Shown: positions 7,151 through 15,627 of the stretch, in pieces
Layout: each line of letters opens with the position of its first letter
Numbering within the stretch: the stretch's first letter is position 1
Assembly (NCBI GenBank): GCA_046330135.1
Contig: JAXLTI010000004.1
Location: 496,001 to 560,000 of the forward strand
Length of the DNA stretch: 64,000 nt
DNA from: CAYYFX01 sp046330135
GTDB lineage: Bacteria > ARS69
Direction of reading: 5' to 3'
Notes under the pieces: generated by a model
Told to the model about the DNA's origin: nothing
Seen by the model: the letters and a program-made list of their open reading frames with translations, nothing else
Databases searched by the model: none
Translations under genes and position numbers: made by a program

Positions 7151-8503
7151 GTGAGCGAGGACACGACCGACGCCGTGCGCGAGACCGTGGACGCGATCTA
7201 CCGCTCGGAGTCGCGTCGGGTCCTCGCCACCCTGATCCGCCTGCTCGGGGACTTCGACCTCGCCGAGGAGGCGCTGCACGACGCCTTCCGCGCCGCGATG
7301 GAGCAATGGTCCCGCGACGGCGCGCCCGCCCAGCCGCGCGCGTGGCTCGTCTCGGTCGGACGCTTCAAGGCCATCGACCTCATGCGCCGGCGCGCGCGCT
7401 TCGATGCGTCGCTCGGGGAGCTGGCGGAGCGCCTCGAAGCCGACGCCCGCGACGCCGCGGACGGCCCCGATCCGGACGGCGTCGAGGACGACCGGCTGCG
7501 CCTGATCTTCACCTGCTGCCATCCCGCGCTGCCGCCGGATGCCCAGGTGGCCCTCACGCTCCGCGAGATCTGCGGGCTCACGACCGAGGAAGTGGCGCAT
7601 GCCTTCCTGATCGCGCCGCCCACGGTGGCCCAGCGGATCGTGCGCGCGAAGACGAAGATCCGCGACGCGCGCATTCCCTACCAGGTGCCCTCGCGCCCGG
7701 AGCTGCCGGATCGACTCGACTCGGTCCTTCGCGTGATCTACCTGGTGTTCAACGAGGGCTACTCCGCGTCGTCGGGCGCGTCCTTGACGCGGCAGGCGCT
7801 CTCGAGCGAAGCGATCCGGCTGGGACGGCTGCTGGTCGAGCTGTTGCCCGAGCCCGAGGCGGTGGGACTGCTGGCGCTGATGCTGCTCCACGAGGCGCGG
7901 CGGGCGGCGCGCACCACGCCTTCCGGCGAGCTGGTGCTCCTCGACGAGCAGGACCGCGCGCTCTGGAACCGGAGCATGATCGCCGAGGGCGCGGGCCTCG
8001 TGGAGCGGGCGCTGACGTCGCGGCGATTCGGGCCGTACTCGTTGCAAGCGGCGATCGCCGCCGTGCACGCCGAGGCGCGGAGTGCCGCCGCCACGGACTG
8101 GGCGCAGATCGTCGGGCTCTACGACGTGCTCCTTCGCGTGGATCCGTCCCCGGTGGCGGAGCTGAACCGGGCGGCCGCCGTGGCCATGCGCGACGGCCCC
8201 GCGCCCGGCCTCGCCCTCATCGACGCCCTTCTCGCGGGGGGCGAGCTCACGGACTATCACTTCGCGCACTCGGCGCGCGCGGACCTGTGCCGGCGACTCG
8301 GACGAGCGGCGGACGCCCGGGCCTCCTACGAGCGGGCTCTCGCCCTCGCGCGCCAGGAGCCGGAACGGCGGTTTCTGACACGAAGGTTGGCCGAGCTTTC
8401 CTCCCCGGAAGACACTAGACTCCCGCCCCATGAGCAGCGCGGATCCTCGTCATCCGATCGGGACGTTCGTGAAGCCGGACCGGGTGGACGCCCCGGCGCG
8501 TGA
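7151..8503 (+). CDS. ECF42-type RNA polymerase sigma factor with C-terminal TPR-like extension
   Basis: About 450 residues, much longer than a simple ECF sigma. The first 180 residues hold the sigma2 segment (LGDFDLAEEALHDAFRAA, then PRAWLVSVGRFKAIDLMRRR) and sigma4 (TLREICGLTTEEVAHAFLI, then PTVAQRIVRAKTKI). The rest is the ECF42 C-terminal region with the DSVLRVIYLVFNEGY signature and helical TPR-like repeats, thought to regulate the sigma domain. It follows a DGPF gene, the standard partner. GAGGAG at 7135-7140 favours GTG 7151 over TTG 7145. The reading frame runs 74 bases into the next gene, adding a Ser/Arg/Gly-rich tail absent from typical members. Confidence 0.85.
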   Translation: MSEDTTDAVRETVDAIYRSESRRVLATLIRLLGDFDLAEEALHDAFRAAMEQWSRDGAPAQPRAWLVSVGRFKAIDLMRRRARFDASLGELAERLEADARDAADGPDPDGVEDDRLRLIFTCCHPALPPDAQVALTLREICGLTTEEVAHAFLIAPPTVAQRIVRAKTKIRDARIPYQVPSRPELPDRLDSVLRVIYLVFNEGYSASSGASLTRQALSSEAIRLGRLLVELLPEPEAVGLLALMLLHEARRAARTTPSGELVLLDEQDRALWNRSMIAEGAGLVERALTSRRFGPYSLQAAIAAVHAEARSAAATDWAQIVGLYDVLLRVDPSPVAELNRAAAVAMRDGPAPGLALIDALLAGGELTDYHFAHSARADLCRRLGRAADARASYERALALARQEPERRFLTRRLAELSSPEDTRLPPHEQRGSSSSDRDVREAGPGGRPGA

Positions 8504-8963
8504 GATCTACGTCGCCCAGATCGCGGCCGCTCCCGGCTTGCTCCGCCAGGCCGTTCGCGCGTTGAACGACCGCCAGCTCGACACGCCTTACCGGGCCGGA
8601 GGCTGGACCGTCCGCCAAGTCGTGCATCACGTGCCGGACAGCCACGTCAACGCCTACGTCCGCTTCAAGCTCGCTCTCACCGAGACCGAGCCCACGATCC
8701 GGACCTACGAGGAGGCGCGCTGGGCCGACGTGCCCGAGGCGAGGACGGGGCCGATCGCTCTTTCCCTCGATCTGCTCGACGCCCTGCACGAGCGTTGGGT
8801 CGCGTCCATTCGCTCGCTCCCGCCCGAGGCCTTCGAGCGCGCCTTCCGCCACCCCGACCTCGGCCTCATGTCCCTGAACCAGCAGCTGGCGATGTACGCC
8901 TGGCACGGGCGGCATCACGTCGCGCACATCACGTCTCTCGCGGCCCGCGAGGGCTGGGTCTAG
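8430..8963 (+). CDS. YfiT/BstA-like DinB-fold metal-binding protein
   Basis: A 177-residue protein with the DinB four-helix fold of the YfiT/bacillithiol-transferase type. It begins PIGTF near residue 9, has WTVRQVVHHVPDSH with the first metal-ligand histidine, and ends with YAWHGRHHVAHI, which supplies the other two histidines of the usual three-His site. Homologues transfer thiols or act as putative metal hydrolases. It starts inside the sigma-factor gene and so is translationally linked to it, suggesting it could be a target or effector of that regulator. Confidence 0.85.
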   Translation: MSSADPRHPIGTFVKPDRVDAPAREIYVAQIAAAPGLLRQAVRALNDRQLDTPYRAGGWTVRQVVHHVPDSHVNAYVRFKLALTETEPTIRTYEEARWADVPEARTGPIALSLDLLDALHERWVASIRSLPPEAFERAFRHPDLGLMSLNQQLAMYAWHGRHHVAHITSLAAREGWV

Positions 8964-9014
8964 CGTGCAGCGCGCACCGGGGCGCTTGCGGCGCGGAGCG
9001 CGGGCCCGGCGATC

Positions 9015-9905
9015 GTGAAGGCCAAGAGCCTGATCTACGTGCTGGGATTCCGCCCCAAGCCGAGAACCTACGGCTTCGAAGTGCGCTCGTTCGATCTGCC
9101 CGAGGACGGCCGCGTCGAGTACGCACGCTGGCTGCATCCGCTGGAGTCCGAAAAGGCGCTGACGCAGGAATCGGTGGATGAGCTGCGCACGTTCCTCCGT
9201 CCGGGAGATGCGGCCATCGACATCGGAGCGCACACGGGGGACTCCACCCTGCCGATCGCGCTCGCGGTGGGTGCGGCCGGGCGCGTCTTCGCCCTGGAGC
9301 CGAACCGCTTCGTCTTCCCCGTGCTCGAGAAGAACGCGCAGCTCAACCCGGGGAGAACGGCGATCGTGCCGCTCATGTTCGCCGCGACCGAACACGACGG
9401 ACGGCGCGACTTCGACTACTCCGACCCGGGCTTCTGCAACGGCGGGTGCCACGAGGGCCAGAGCCTGTGGCGGCACGCGCACGCGTTCCGACAGTCCGTG
9501 GAGGGGAAGAACCTCCCGTCGTACCTGGGCCGCCACCACGCCGAGTGGCTCTCGAAGATCCGCTACATCAAGGTCGACGCCGAGGGCAACGACCTCGCGG
9601 TCCTGAAGACGCTCGAGGGGCTGCTCGTGCGGTGCCGGCCGTACGTGAAGGCGGAGGTCTACAAGCACACGACCCGCGCGCAGCGGGAGGAGCTGCTGGA
9701 GTTCCTGCGCGGTCACCGGTTCGCGGTCCATCGCGTCGAGAGCGAGAGCAGATACCGAGGGGAGCGCGTGGACGCGGCGGGGGTGATGCGGTGGCGTCAC
9801 TTCGACGTCTTCTGCGTTCCGGAGGAGCTCGGCGCCGCGGCGGAGAGCGGCGCACGGGACGGGCGCGCGACGGATGCGAAGGCCCCGGAGGGCGCGACCC
9901 GGTGA
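9015..9905 (+). CDS. FkbM-family SAM-dependent methyltransferase
   Basis: A 296-residue methyltransferase with the FkbM signature: AIDIGAHTGDSTLPIA (SAM-binding motif I) around residues 71-86, VFALEPNRFVFPVLEKN as motif II, and IKVDAEGNDLAVLKTL as the late conserved block. FkbM enzymes O-methylate sugars, polyketides or lipids. There is a variable insert with FCNGGCHEGQ around residues 140-150. GTG start; the stop overlaps the next gene's GTG by four bases. The substrate cannot be deduced from neighbours, which are unrelated. Confidence 0.85.
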   Translation: MKAKSLIYVLGFRPKPRTYGFEVRSFDLPEDGRVEYARWLHPLESEKALTQESVDELRTFLRPGDAAIDIGAHTGDSTLPIALAVGAAGRVFALEPNRFVFPVLEKNAQLNPGRTAIVPLMFAATEHDGRRDFDYSDPGFCNGGCHEGQSLWRHAHAFRQSVEGKNLPSYLGRHHAEWLSKIRYIKVDAEGNDLAVLKTLEGLLVRCRPYVKAEVYKHTTRAQREELLEFLRGHRFAVHRVESESRYRGERVDAAGVMRWRHFDVFCVPEELGAAAESGARDGRATDAKAPEGATR

Positions 9906-10471
9906 CCACGAAGGGGGAGCCGCGCGGGGCGGCGGACGTTCACGTGGCGCTCTTGCGCGGGATCAACCTCGGCGGTCGGCGCCTGCCCATGAAGGCTCTG
10001 GCGGACCTGTTCGCGGACGCGGGATGCGCCGACGTGCGGACCTACATCCAGAGCGGGAACGTCGTGTTCCGGGCGGACGCGAAGCTCGTGAGCCGCGTGC
10101 CGGCGCTCGTCGCGAAGGGCATCGCCCGGGACTACGGCTTCGACGTGCCCCTCGTACTGCGGACGGCCGCGGAGCTCGGCGCCGTCGTCCGGAACAACCC
10201 GTTTCTCGCCGCGAAGCCGGATCCGAGGACGCTCCACGTGTCCTTTCTCGCGGACCGGCCGAGCAAGCCGTCCGTGGCGGCGCTGGATCCCGGCCGCTCG
10301 CCGGGCGACGAGTTCGTGGTGCGCGGGAGCGAGATCTACTTGCGCCTTCCGAACGGCATGGCGCGGAGCAAGCTCACCAACCAGTACTTCGACTCGACGC
10401 TGAAGACCACGAGCACCGTGCGCAACTGGAACACGGTCCTGACGCTGCTCGAGTGGGCCCGCGGCGGATGA
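9902..10471 (+). CDS. DUF1697 family protein
   Basis: A 189-residue member of DUF1697. Its signatures are VALLRGINLGGRRLPMKALADLF near the start, VRTYIQSGNVVF in the middle, and a C-terminal KLTNQYFDSTLKTTSTVRNWNTV block. These are conserved across the family, whose cytoplasmic proteins have no firmly assigned activity. It starts with GTG in a GTGA overlap with the FkbM gene and its stop overlaps the following glycosylase ATG, so 9015-11097 is one coupled unit. Confidence 0.88.
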   Translation: MTTKGEPRGAADVHVALLRGINLGGRRLPMKALADLFADAGCADVRTYIQSGNVVFRADAKLVSRVPALVAKGIARDYGFDVPLVLRTAAELGAVVRNNPFLAAKPDPRTLHVSFLADRPSKPSVAALDPGRSPGDEFVVRGSEIYLRLPNGMARSKLTNQYFDSTLKTTSTVRNWNTVLTLLEWARGG

Positions 10472-11097
10472 CGGCCCGGAAGCGGAGCGGCTCCCGGCGG
10501 CCCGTCGAGAGGAGAAGCGCGTCCGCGCGTCCCGTCGCGAAGCGGACGTCGCGGCGGCTCGACCGCGACGCGTTCAACCGCCCTACGCTACGCGTCGCGC
10601 GCGATCTGCTGGGGAAGTTCATCGTCCGGAGCCTCCCGGGCCGACGCGTGTCGGCGATGATCACGGAGGTGGAAGCGTACAAGGGTCCGCAGGACCTCGC
10701 GTCCCACGCGCGCCGCGGGCGCCGGACGCCGAGGGTCGAGCCGCTCTACGGCGACGGCGGAACGATCTACGTGTACTTCGTGTACGGGATGCACTGGCTG
10801 CTCAACTTCAGCACGGCCGGCCGGGACAGACCGGAGGCGGTCCTGATTCGCGGCGTCCTGGCCGAGCCGGACGGAGCGCGCAGGCCGGTCGTCGGGCCGG
10901 CACGGGTCACGCGCTTCCTCGGGATCGACAAGAACCTCGACGGCGCGGACGCCACGCGGTCGAAGGAGCTGTGGCTCGAGGATCGCGGCGTGCGCATTCC
11001 GGCGAGCCGCTTGAGGCGAGGACCGCGAATCGGCGTGGATTACGCGGGGCCCGTCTGGGCCGCGAAGCCCTGGCGCTTCTGGGTCGACGGACCCTAA
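10468..11097 (+). CDS. DNA-3-methyladenine glycosylase, AAG/MPG type
   Basis: A 209-residue enzyme of the MPG/AAG family, which removes alkylated purines in base-excision repair. It has ARDLLGKFIVR, the catalytic block ITEVEAYKGPQDLASHAR (the Glu activates water), RTPR, and GTIYVYFVYGMHWLLNF, which lines the DNA-binding cleft. A basic N-terminus of about 35 residues precedes the domain. The closing FxGIDKNLDG and RGPRIGVDYAG segments are typical. ATG overlaps the previous stop (ATGA). The family has no metal or FeS site, and none is seen. Confidence 0.92.
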   Translation: MTARKRSGSRRPVERRSASARPVAKRTSRRLDRDAFNRPTLRVARDLLGKFIVRSLPGRRVSAMITEVEAYKGPQDLASHARRGRRTPRVEPLYGDGGTIYVYFVYGMHWLLNFSTAGRDRPEAVLIRGVLAEPDGARRPVVGPARVTRFLGIDKNLDGADATRSKELWLEDRGVRIPASRLRRGPRIGVDYAGPVWAAKPWRFWVDGP

Positions 11098-11177
11098 AGT
11101 GCCCTTTCGAAGTCCGCGGGGCTTCCCATCGAAGCCGGCGCGGCCTTCGCGACGGAAATGAAGGGACGGTGTGGGCG

Positions 11178-11675
11178 ATGGGCTACACGTCGGAGGCTCG
11201 TTTCCTCGGATTGCCGCTCTTCGAGTTGCGGACCGGCACGCTCGTGAACGGCGTCTACCATCGCGGCGTGGCGCGCGCGTGGATCGCCATCGGCGACATC
11301 GCGATCGGGGCGCTCGTCTCGGTGGGCGGGGTGGCGGTGGGCGGGATCGCCCTCGGCGGCGTGTCGCTCGGCATCGTCGGCTGCGGCGGTCTCGCGCTCG
11401 GCGCGCTGGCGTTGGGTGGGGCCGCGGCAGGATTCTGGGCGGTGGGCGGCGCGGCGATCGGAGCGCAGGCAGCGCTCGGCGGGCTCGCGGTCGCCGGCAC
11501 CTACGCGGAGGGCGGGCTCGCCATCGCTCCGCACGCGAGTGACCCGGCGGCCCTACAGTTCTTCCAGGTCCGGGAGATCTTCCGGCTCGCGCAGTTCTGG
11601 ATGCGCTCGGCATGGGTGCTGCTCGCGCTGCCGCTGGTGGTGGCGCTCGTGTCGCGTCGCGGGGTGGAGAACTGA
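11178..11675 (+). CDS. Gly/Ala-rich hydrophobic repeat membrane protein
   Basis: A 165-residue protein of unusual composition. Residues about 31-115 are a run of short Gly/Ala/Ile/Val units such as AIGDIAIGALVSVGG, VAVGGIALGGVSLG and LALGALALGG, with a six-residue rhythm that could form membrane hairpins or a hexapeptide-like stack. A likely transmembrane helix follows near the end (WVLLALPLVVALV). No Ser/Thr-rich or catalytic motif is visible. ATG 11178 is chosen; GTG 11169 is possible. Similar proteins are found in soil bacteria without a known role. Confidence 0.65.
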   Translation: MGYTSEARFLGLPLFELRTGTLVNGVYHRGVARAWIAIGDIAIGALVSVGGVAVGGIALGGVSLGIVGCGGLALGALALGGAAAGFWAVGGAAIGAQAALGGLAVAGTYAEGGLAIAPHASDPAALQFFQVREIFRLAQFWMRSAWVLLALPLVVALVSRRGVEN

Positions 11676-11730
11676 GGTATGATGCGGCGCACCGTCCTCC
11701 CGCGAGCGTCGGGACCCGCCCCCGAGCGAG

Positions 11731-12210
11731 GTGTCAGGCGTGCCTGAGCGCGACTCTCCCGAGAACGAAAAGGCGGTGACGGGGCGACGGTCCTCGGACG
11801 CCCGCCCCGTTGCCGATTACATGACGAGGAAGGTGTTCACGCTCCGCAACGACAAGAAAGTCATCGCCGCCAAGGACATCATGGAATGGGCGCACGTTCG
11901 TCACGTCCCGGTGGTGAACGTGAAGGGCGAGGTGGTGGGCATGCTGAGCCATCGCGATCTCCTCGCCGTATCGATGTCGTCGATCGGGAGCAGGATCACC
12001 GACCTCGACCGGAAGCAGCACCTGTGGTCGGTCCCGCTGCAGACGGTGATGCGCGCTCCCGTGACGACCATCGGGCCGGAGGCCAGCGTCCAGCAGGCCG
12101 CGAGCATCATGCGAAGCCGGAAGATCGGCTGCCTGCCGGTCGTCGAGGGCGGGAAGCTCGTGGGCATTCTCACCGATCACGACCTCCTTCGCGTCGTGGA
12201 AGAGTCGTGA
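11731..12210 (+). CDS. CBS-domain pair protein
   Basis: A 159-residue stand-alone Bateman module. The first CBS domain starts VADYMTRKVFTLRNDKKV (about residue 27) and ends VVGMLSHRDLLA; the second starts TVMRAPVTTIGPEASV and ends LVGILTDHDLLRVVEE. Such modules bind adenosyl nucleotides and regulate partners, often in trans. No attached enzyme or channel domain is present. A GTG start at 11731 is used; a second GTG nine bases later is equally possible. Neighbours are unrelated, so the ligand and partner are unknown. Confidence 0.9.
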   Translation: MSGVPERDSPENEKAVTGRRSSDARPVADYMTRKVFTLRNDKKVIAAKDIMEWAHVRHVPVVNVKGEVVGMLSHRDLLAVSMSSIGSRITDLDRKQHLWSVPLQTVMRAPVTTIGPEASVQQAASIMRSRKIGCLPVVEGGKLVGILTDHDLLRVVEES

Positions 12211-12283
12211 GGCGCGCCCGCGCGATCGCCTCCGGAGGTCCGCTTCGGATCGTGGTGCGGCGGGGATCTGCGCCGGGAGCCCC

Positions 12284-12721
12284 GTGAGCGTCGCGGACAC
12301 GTCGCGGGTGGCCGTGAGCGTGCTCGTGGCGGCCGTCGTCGCGCTCCTCTTCCGGCACCAGCTGTTCGCCGGCGGCCTCGTGTCGCTCGTCGCGCAGGGG
12401 GTGGCCGCCGCCCTGATGCTCTGGGCTCGCGTCACCTTCGGCTGGCGCAGCTTCCACGGTGCCGCGAACCCCACGAGCGGCGGCCTCGTGACGAGCGGTC
12501 CGTATCGATTCCTCCGCCACCCCATCTATGCCGCCGTTCTCCTCTTCGTCTGGGCCGGCGTCGCTTCGCACGCGTCGCTGCCGAGCATCGCCCTGGCGCT
12601 CGTGGCGAGCGCGGCGGTGGCCGTGCGGATCGTCTGCGAGGAGCGGCTCGTCCGCGAGCGGTATCCGGAGTACGCCGGGTACGCCGCGACCACGAAGCGG
12701 ATCATCCCGTTCGTCTTCTGA
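12284..12721 (+). CDS. Isoprenylcysteine/phospholipid methyltransferase-like membrane protein
   Basis: A 145-residue integral membrane protein of the ICMT/PEMT superfamily. About four hydrophobic stretches are followed by the family signature GPYRFLRHPIYAA (about residues 75-87) and EERLVRERYPEYAGYAATTKR near the end, which form the SAM-binding site in structural homologues. Bacterial members methylate varied substrates, few of them known. GTG start. A second, longer member of the superfamily is at 30545-31351. Confidence 0.85.
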   Translation: MSVADTSRVAVSVLVAAVVALLFRHQLFAGGLVSLVAQGVAAALMLWARVTFGWRSFHGAANPTSGGLVTSGPYRFLRHPIYAAVLLFVWAGVASHASLPSIALALVASAAVAVRIVCEERLVRERYPEYAGYAATTKRIIPFVF

Positions 12722-12867
12722 CGACGCGATGCCGGGCCCGCGCCTCACCGCGTTGGGAACACGGGCTTGCCGCCGACGAGCCGCGAGGGTCATGATGACG
12801 CCCTCGCCGCCCGCGAGAGGTGGATGCCATGGCTGTCCGACGTTCCGATCTCGAAGGTCCGGGAGCG

Positions 12868-13053
12868 ATGAAGCCCGCCGCCCTGGTGGCGACGCTGTTC
12901 CTCGCCGTGATCGCGCTCGCTCACCTGGCCCGCGTGGCGTTCCACGTCGAGGTGACCGCGAGCGGGTTCGCGATTCCGATGTGGATGAGCGTCCTCGCGT
13001 TCGTGTTCACGGGCGGGCTCTCGCTCGCTCTGTGGCGGGAGAGTCGAAGGTAG
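12868..13053 (+). CDS. Small two-helix membrane protein
   Basis: A 61-residue protein with two hydrophobic helices, LVATLFLAVIALAHLARV (about 5-22) and a C-terminal WMSVLAFVFTGGLSLAL, followed by a basic tail. GGGAGC before the ATG at 12868 supports this start over an in-frame ATG at 12820. Small proteins starting MKPxxL..LAxLHLxR are widespread unnamed membrane proteins. It lies 24 bases before a GNAT gene. Function unknown. Confidence 0.6.
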   Translation: MKPAALVATLFLAVIALAHLARVAFHVEVTASGFAIPMWMSVLAFVFTGGLSLALWRESRR

Positions 13054-13077
13054 CCGCGACGTGGGGAGACGGTCCGG

Positions 13078-13626
13078 ATGAGCGTTGAGGCCGGCGTCCG
13101 GCGCTTGCGTCCGGAAGACGCCCCGTCCTTCGTGGCGCTGCGGCGCGAAGCGCTCGAGGGGGAGCCGTTGGCGTTCGGCTCGTCCGTCGACGACGACCGC
13201 CGTCTCTCCGTGGAGTTCGTTTGCCGTTGGTTCGCCGACGATCCCGAACAGGCGGTCTTCGGCGCCTTCGAAGGCGCACGCCTCGAGGGCGTCGTCGGGG
13301 TCTACCGCGAGAGCCGCGCCAAACAACGTCACAAGGCGACGATCTGGGGCGTGTACGTCACACCCCGCGCGCGAAGGAAGGGCGTCGCCCGCGCGCTCCT
13401 CGCCGCGGCGATCGGCCACGCGCGCGGGTGGTCCGGCGTGCGCCAGCTCCATCTGAGCGTTGCGGAGGTGGCCGAGACGGCGAAGAGGCTGTATGAGGCG
13501 GCGGGGTTCCGCGTCTGGGGATGCGAGCCGCGGGCGCTCCAGTGGCAGGGGAAGTTCGTGGACGATTTCCATCTCGTGTTCGACTTGGACGCGCCCGTGA
13601 AGGACGGGTCCGCGAGCAACCGGTGA
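13078..13626 (+). CDS. GNAT N-acetyltransferase
   Basis: A 182-residue GNAT protein. It has VRRLRPEDAPSFVALRREAL at the start, a WGVYVTPRARRKGVARALL segment (about residues 96-114) giving the acetyl-CoA pyrophosphate-binding motif, and a late AKRLYEAAGFRVWG helix-strand. The cell target is unknown. Its stop shares bases with a possible GTG for the following lipoprotein frame, so the two may be cotranscribed. Confidence 0.85.
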   Translation: MSVEAGVRRLRPEDAPSFVALRREALEGEPLAFGSSVDDDRRLSVEFVCRWFADDPEQAVFGAFEGARLEGVVGVYRESRAKQRHKATIWGVYVTPRARRKGVARALLAAAIGHARGWSGVRQLHLSVAEVAETAKRLYEAAGFRVWGCEPRALQWQGKFVDDFHLVFDLDAPVKDGSASNR

Positions 13627-13670
13627 ACGGGTCCATGCGGCGTTTCGTGCGCGAGGGGAGGGAGAGCCCG

Positions 13671-14234
13671 ATGGGGATGAGGTCGGAAGCGCGTCGTCGA
13701 CGAGCGCGGGTCATTCCGCCCTGGGCGGCCGGCGGGCTGCTCGTTCTGGTCCTGAGCCGGCTCGCCGGTTGCTCCTGCGGCCACGCCTCCTGCACCGCCC
13801 GGGGAACCCCGGACGACGCGCTCGTGGGCGCGTGGCGCTCGAGCGTCCAGTTCGACGACGGCACCTTCGCCCCGATCCGGGATCTCGAGTTCCTGTACGC
13901 GTTCAACGTCGGCGGCACGATGACGGAGTCCTCGAACTACGATGGAGTGCCGCCGGTGCCGCCCGCGTACGGCGTCTGGCGCGCCGCCGGGACGAATCGG
14001 TTCGACGCCACCTACACGTTCTACACCACGAAAGCGCCGGCCCGCCTCGACGAGCTCGCCGCCGGCGGCGGCTGGCTCCCGGCCGGTCGGGGAGTCCTGA
14101 CCGAGCACATCACGCTCGCGAGCGACGGCCAGTCGTACGAGTCCACGCTCACGCTCGACCTCTACGACAAGGATGGCAAGCCGATCGCAGGTGGCGGGCG
14201 CGCCGCGGGGCGTGGCAAGCGGATTCGCTTCTGA
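13671..14234 (+). CDS. Predicted lipoprotein, lipocalin-like
   Basis: A protein of about 187 residues with an Arg-rich N-terminus, a hydrophobic stretch (GGLLVLVLSR) and a lipobox LAGC, predicting export and lipid anchoring. The mature part has the LVGAWRSSVQFDDG start, DLEFLYAFNVGGTMTESS, and VYGVW-type strands that recall small secreted calycin/lipocalin-like domains. ATG 13671 has GGGAGGGAGAG upstream; a GTG at 13623, overlapping the previous stop, is the alternative. No enzyme motif. Confidence 0.6.
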   Translation: MGMRSEARRRRARVIPPWAAGGLLVLVLSRLAGCSCGHASCTARGTPDDALVGAWRSSVQFDDGTFAPIRDLEFLYAFNVGGTMTESSNYDGVPPVPPAYGVWRAAGTNRFDATYTFYTTKAPARLDELAAGGGWLPAGRGVLTEHITLASDGQSYESTLTLDLYDKDGKPIAGGGRAAGRGKRIRF

Positions 14235-14262
14235 TGCTGGCGGCGCGGGAGCAGCGGAGCGA

Positions 14263-15027
14263 ATGATCGCCGGCGTCGATTACGTTGTCGCGGGACTCGC
14301 CGCCCTCGCAGCGGGGCTGGTCAACGCGCTCGCCGGCGGCGGCACGCTCATCACGTTCCCCACGCTGACGGCCCTCGGAGTTCCCCCCATCGCAGCGAAC
14401 GTCACGAACACCGTCGCGCTCTCGCCCGGCTACCTCGGCGCCACCTTCGCGCAATCGAAGGATCTCGCGGGGCAGCGTCGGCGCGTGCGGCGGACCCTTC
14501 CGGCCGCGATCCTCGGGGGACTGCTCGGCGGCGTGCTCCTCCTGCACACGGGCGAGCGGACGTTTCGCGCGCTGGTGCCGTTCCTCATCCTGCTCGCGTC
14601 CGTGCTGCTCGCGATCCAGGACCGCGTGCGAGCGTGGCTCGGCCGGCGCGCCACGCAGGGCGCGCCTGGACTCGGCGGCGAGGCGTGGGCCGCGCTGCCG
14701 GTGGGGCTGGCGTCGATCTACGGCGGGTACTTCGGAGCCGGATTGAGCGTCATCGTGCTCGCGGTCCTCGGTCTTCTCCTCGAAGACTCGCTGACGCGAC
14801 TCAACGCGCTCAAGCAGGCGATCGCCTTCAGCGTGAACGTGGCGGCGGCGGTCCTGTTCGCGTTCTCGGGGCAGGTCGTGTGGCCCGTCGCGGGCGTGAT
14901 GGCGGTGGGAGCGGTGGCGGGCGGCGCGTTGGGGGGGAAGCTGGCGCGTCGCGTCCGTCCGTCGACGCTCCGCTGGGTGGTCGTGGGGATCGGAGTCGTG
15001 GTCGCGATCCTCTACTGGGTCCGCTGA
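14263..15027 (+). CDS. TauE/SafE-family sulfite/anion exporter-like permease
   Basis: A 254-residue inner-membrane protein with the TauE/SafE architecture: two homologous halves, each beginning with a Gly-rich helix (GLVNALAGGGTLITFPTL near residues 19-36 and GLASIYGGYFGAGLSVIVL near 149-167). About eight transmembrane segments can be counted. The family moves small anions such as sulfite, sulfonates or thiocarboxylates; the substrate here is not indicated by neighbours. ATG 14263 has AGCGGAG upstream. Confidence 0.88.
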   Translation: MIAGVDYVVAGLAALAAGLVNALAGGGTLITFPTLTALGVPPIAANVTNTVALSPGYLGATFAQSKDLAGQRRRVRRTLPAAILGGLLGGVLLLHTGERTFRALVPFLILLASVLLAIQDRVRAWLGRRATQGAPGLGGEAWAALPVGLASIYGGYFGAGLSVIVLAVLGLLLEDSLTRLNALKQAIAFSVNVAAAVLFAFSGQVVWPVAGVMAVGAVAGGALGGKLARRVRPSTLRWVVVGIGVVVAILYWVR

Positions 15028-15086
15028 ACCGCTCGGCCCATCCGGGGTAAGATCGCCGGCCACCAGCGTCCGGCGGGAGGGATGCG

Positions 15087-15614
15087 ATGACGTTCGATCT
15101 GGAGAAGTCGATCGCCGTGCTCGAGCGAACGCCCGCCGTGCTCCGCTCCCTCCTCGCCGGCCTTCCGCCGGAGTGGACCGCGGCCAACGAAGGGCCCGAC
15201 ACGTGGAGCCCCTTCGACGTGGTCGGCCATCTGATCGACGGCGAGGAGAGGGACTGGATCGGCCGGACCCGCATCATCCTCGCGCAAGGCACGAACCGGC
15301 GCTTCGAGCCCTTCGATCGCTTCCGGCATCTCGCGCGGAACGAGGGCCGCAAGCTCGATGACCTTCTGGACGAGTTCGCGAGGCTCCGCGCCGCCAACGT
15401 GGCCACGCTCCGCGGCCTCGGGCTGACCCCCGCGAAGCTGGCGCTGACCGGCGAGCACCCCAAGTTCGGTCGCGTCACGCTGGAGGAGCTGCTCGCCACC
15501 TGGACGGTCCACGACCTGGCTCACCTCGCGCAGATCAGTCGGGTGATGGCCAAGCAGTACGGCGCCGAAGTGGGGCCCTGGCGCGAGTACCTTCCGGTCC
15601 TCACGCGCCAGTGA
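15087..15614 (+). CDS. DinB-superfamily protein
   Basis: A 175-residue DinB_2-type four-helix protein. It has LAGLPPEWTAANEGPDTWSP at the N-terminal helix end, FDVVGHLIDGEERDW with the first metal-ligand His, and WTVHDLAHLAQISRVM with the His pair expected to complete the metal site. Many genomes carry several paralogues; another is at 8430-8963. ATG with GGGAGGGATGCG upstream. The following gene starts 13 bases after its stop. Confidence 0.85.
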   Translation: MTFDLEKSIAVLERTPAVLRSLLAGLPPEWTAANEGPDTWSPFDVVGHLIDGEERDWIGRTRIILAQGTNRRFEPFDRFRHLARNEGRKLDDLLDEFARLRAANVATLRGLGLTPAKLALTGEHPKFGRVTLEELLATWTVHDLAHLAQISRVMAKQYGAEVGPWREYLPVLTRQ

Positions 15615-15627
15615 AGGAGGGCTGACC

